NCBI GenBank assembly: GCA_022036555.1
Contig: CM039130.1
Location: 7,675,599 to 7,739,598, forward strand
DNA length: 64,000 bases
Source of the DNA: Microstegium vimineum
Lineage: Eukaryota; Streptophyta; Magnoliopsida; Poales; Poaceae
Direction: 5' to 3'
Below, in pieces: positions 60,838 to 64,000 of this stretch (its first letter is position 1; every line of letters starts with the position of its first letter). The notes below the pieces were generated by a model that made no database searches, had not been told where the DNA came from, and was given only the letters and a program-made list of their open reading frames with translations. The position numbers were made by a program, and so were the translations under genes.

Positions 60838-62233
60838 TCATACAACCTTCTTGCTGGTGGCCGTGCAAGTAGCAGCATTATCATCATCATCATCATCGGC
60901 GGCGGCGGCGACCGTGCCACCATCATTGCCAGCGAGCATCATGTACTTATCCTTCCTAGTAAGCATGGTACACTGAAACCCAAGCTCCTTAGCGATGACC
61001 CTCTGCACATGGTTAGCCACATCAACAGCGGTCCTCCCACCAGCGCCACACGTCTCCTGGGGCCTAAGCATCGGGAGGAACGTGACGTCATACCCAGGCC
61101 TTGGGTTCATGTAGAAGAAGAAAGGGACAAGCCACTTCCACCCCCTCGCCGTCGACGCATAGTACGTCCCCTGCCTCGCCTCAACGGCCACGGGCACGAT
61201 CCGGTCCGTGAGCTCCGCGAACAGCGCCGAGAACCGGAGCAGACACGGCTCCCGGCAAGTGGTCCCCTCGGGGCACACCACCACGTCGCCGCCGCCCTCC
61301 GCGAGGAGCGCCGCGATGCGCGCCGCGTCGGCGTCCCGGTCCACCCGCGACAGCGCCACGGTCTTGATCGGCGAGATCGCTGTGGAGAGGCGGCTCGCGC
61401 TGTAGGTCACGCACGACACGGGCGGCCCAGCGCCACCGACAGGATGATCGGGTCCAGCGCCGTCCGGTGGTTGCACACCAGCAGCGAGCCCCCCGGGGTG
61501 GCGTGCCGTGGATGCGGAGGTGGATCCCTGTAAGGCGGTACGTGTGGCGGACGAGGCACAGCGGCATCATCAGGTTGAAGAAGACGCGGAATAGCGCTAG
61601 GAGGAAACATCAGGCAACTCACGGTCTCCAAGTCCAACATCAGGCAACTCACCGTCGGGGAAGAGCCGGCGCACGACCTCCGCCTTCCTCTCTCCAACAA
61701 GCACATCCTTAATCCTGCCGGTGAACCAGTTCCTCCCAAACACGTAGACCGTCTCGAGCTCGGTGCCAGCGACCTCAGCGCCAAGGAACTCACGAACAAA
61801 CTCGCCGACCATAACAGCAGGCGGTGACGACGACCCTCCTTCCTCCGCCGCAGGAACGGAACACGGCCCAGGTGTCGGCGCGGACGCCGGCGGCGTAGTG
61901 CCGTGGCAGGACGCCACGCGCCACCGCGTCCACGTCCCCCTCGCGGAGACCCGCGAACGTGACGAACGCTAGCAACGCGATGGCGGATGACTCCGAGACG
62001 AGATTGTAGAGCGCTAGGAGTAGTGGTGCGATGAGGAGGAGTGCCGCAGCGCGGAGAAAGGAGCCCGCTTCGAGTGCTACTAAAAAGTAGTAGGGGAACG
62101 CTGAGGAGGAGGCTAGTAGCGTCCCGTCTAGGTCCGCGGCGGCGGTTCGGCGGGTCCGCGATGACGCGTCGTCGTAAGACGATATCGGTGGGAACCTGCC
62201 CGGCGGCGGTGGCGGCGGCGGAGCCACGGCCAT
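60838..62233 (-). pseudogene. sn-2 glycerol-3-phosphate acyltransferase (GPAT), decayed
   Basis: The minus strand carries a plant land-type GPAT in pieces. The start MAVAPPPP (62233) leads to the HAD-like motif ADLDGTLL, hydrophobic segments, FVTFAGLREGDVDAVARGVL and VVVTAC. A frame change near 61818 precedes the continuation PAVMVGEFVREFLGAEVAGT, GRNWFTGRIKDVLVGERK and FPDGELPDVGLGDRE. About 60-70 residues then seem missing before ALFRVFFNLMMPL. The acyltransferase blocks CNHRTALDP, CPEGTTCREP and FAELTDRIVPVAVEARQ follow after another frame change near 61470-61500, ending at 60838. Intact enzymes acylate glycerol-3-phosphate at sn-2 for cutin or suberin precursors in the ER. With this deletion and frameshifts it should be inactive. 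Confidence 0.8.
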
Positions 62234-64000
62234 GGTGTTGGTGTATGTCTGTCTGGGGTCGCGGCGGAAAAGGTTGGGACTTGGCAGACGACTATATGGT
62301 GGTGGTGTTGGTGTCGCGGTGGCGGCGGTTGTTGAGCGGCTCAAAGCTGCGGTGGACGGAGGGGAGTATATGTAGGCCGGTGGTGATCGGAGTCGGAGGA
62401 GGAGGAAGGCGTGGAGTTGGGTGCAAAAAAAAAAAAAAAACATAGGATTGGAGTTACATGTTGCAATCCTACGTGAATTGAAAAAGTAGAAAACTCTTTG
62501 ATGGAGCATTTGGAATGGAAGTACAAGACATAAGAAACACGGGGAAGAGAAGAGAGACACACAAAAGGGACGTTTCCAAGAAATTGGGCCTCATATTAGA
62601 TTTTTCTTCAAAATTCGTATGGATTGAACCATTCTATACAATTTTTTTGTAGGATTTTAGGATGGTCAATTCTCTGCTCCAAAGGACCATGTATAAAAAA
62701 TTTCGATAAGTTTATTCTAAAAAAAATCTCTAGGAACCTTAAAATAATACGTACCTTACTAGTAGCAATGATAGAAAAGGATTGCCCTGTTTATTCTGTT
62801 GGCCCCTTTGGCCGGCGTGAACTAATTATATGCAGACGGATCCTCGAAATTACACAAAATACTAATCTGCAGTGCCCGAGAGAAGATGCTGCTGGAGAGG
62901 TTAAAGTTGGAATTTAGTAGAGGTGCATGCTGGACAAATGCACGCTGAGATCCAGAGCAGACTATCATGACTTCTGACAAAACGTTGCTGAATCCGATAG
63001 GGGGGCGCTGAGCACCAGAAATGTTGGGCTAAACCCTTGTCTATGCAGTGCAGTGCTGTACCCAGACCAGATGGAGCCATGCATTCCCCTAGGCGAAAAA
63101 TGATGTCACCCTACCCTACACAGCGTGCTTTCTTCCTGGCTTTCAAAAACTTTTCGTCTGGGTTATTAAAACAAAGAACGAGATTATAAGTTAGCTAAAT
63201 ATTAATATGTGTCTTGTATATTAACTAGTCAAGAGCTAACTAACATATGAATAGGCTGGCAAAAGACTGCAAGAAAACTTACAGCTAGCCGCCGGCTATA
63301 ACTCAACAAGACAACAACTCAACGCGATTCTTTTCATGAACTTGACAATTGTCATTCTAATCCAATAAGCAAACCTAGTACTTAACCTCACTTGCTACAG
63401 AATATTAGAACCGATCCGATACAAACATATATATACATATACATACAAACAGATATATATACATATACGTATATAAAAATATAGATAATTATTTTTTATA
63501 CATATACGAATATAGATTGGACACGTAGCTACATACTAAACGGTATAACTGTCTTCAATTAATAAAGCTCGCAGTATGTATCGTCAAAAAAAAAACATCC
63601 TCGTAAATCGTAATATCTAACTTTCGATATTCAGATTCAGGATACTGAACATTTAGATTTGGTTACGTACTAGTTTTTTTTTTTGGCGAATACGTACTAG
63701 TATTTGTTTCTTCAATCGGATAGACCGTAGACGGGCGGACAGATAAATCCATCATGTTTTCACCCGTACACGTATCTGCAATGGTTCTACTTAAACAATA
63801 GACTATCAATATATAGAGAAGAAAAGTATCCTATAATTTAATTGGTACTATCCCCTCTCTGGCAGTAAAGTATAGAGAAGAAAAGCACCAATATGGACCC
63901 ACCTAATTATCAGTATTGCGCAAGAACGAGTGACGGTCTAGAGTTTTATGTATTATTTCAAAAATTATCATGTCATATACAATGAAATAAAATATAGATA
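62234..64000. other. Intergenic, no gene seen
   Basis: A stretch near 62600-62760 resembles a MITE fragment without clear ends. An AT-rich, tatatacatata-type low-complexity tract lies at 63425-63525. No coding frame is supported to the window end. Confidence 0.45.

Overview
The window is nuclear DNA of a grass, most likely an Oryza-type genome. Genes have GT-AG introns, their 5' exons are GC-rich, and the intergenic space is crowded with Stowaway- and Tourist-type MITEs, Mutator-like, CACTA, hAT-like and LTR elements. No bacterial feature, CRISPR array, tRNA or rRNA gene was seen.

Layout. 1-850: 3' end of a copia retrotransposon. 850-5800: intergenic, MITE-rich, with a local duplication. 5800-12640: DUF863 gene (+), whose first coding intron carries a retrotransposon insertion with two inverted 3' ends. 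12929-18351: Mutator-like element (MULE) whose 1.5 kb inverted arms contain the 3' exons of its own transposase. 18353-18656: small palindrome holding a third copy of one transposase exon. 18657-26750: no convincing coding gene. 27167-29730: CDK-like protein kinase (+). 30149-38050: transposon-dense tract (Stowaway MITE, LTR fragment, two CACTA-type elements, 210-bp tandem repeats). 38897-41590: EDR2-C/DUF1336 protein (-). 46630-50938: plant LINES homologue (-), apparently frameshifted. 53146-53949: basic, probably mitochondrial protein (-). 54166-57440: three nested hAT-like elements. 59079-62233: two decayed genes (-), an F-box-associated gene and an sn-2 glycerol-3-phosphate acyltransferase.

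The genes are ordinary plant housekeeping, signalling and unknown-function genes with no operon-like relation. Two independent ones (CDK-like kinase and EDR2-C protein) start with MG-A/C motifs that predict N-myristoylation and membrane attachment. The unusual content is structural: the inverted composite retrotransposon, the fold-back MULE with adjacent templated filler DNA, and the nested hAT-like stack whose insertion order can be read from target-site duplications. All splice models were read by eye from splice signals and reading-frame continuity; no database search was run.
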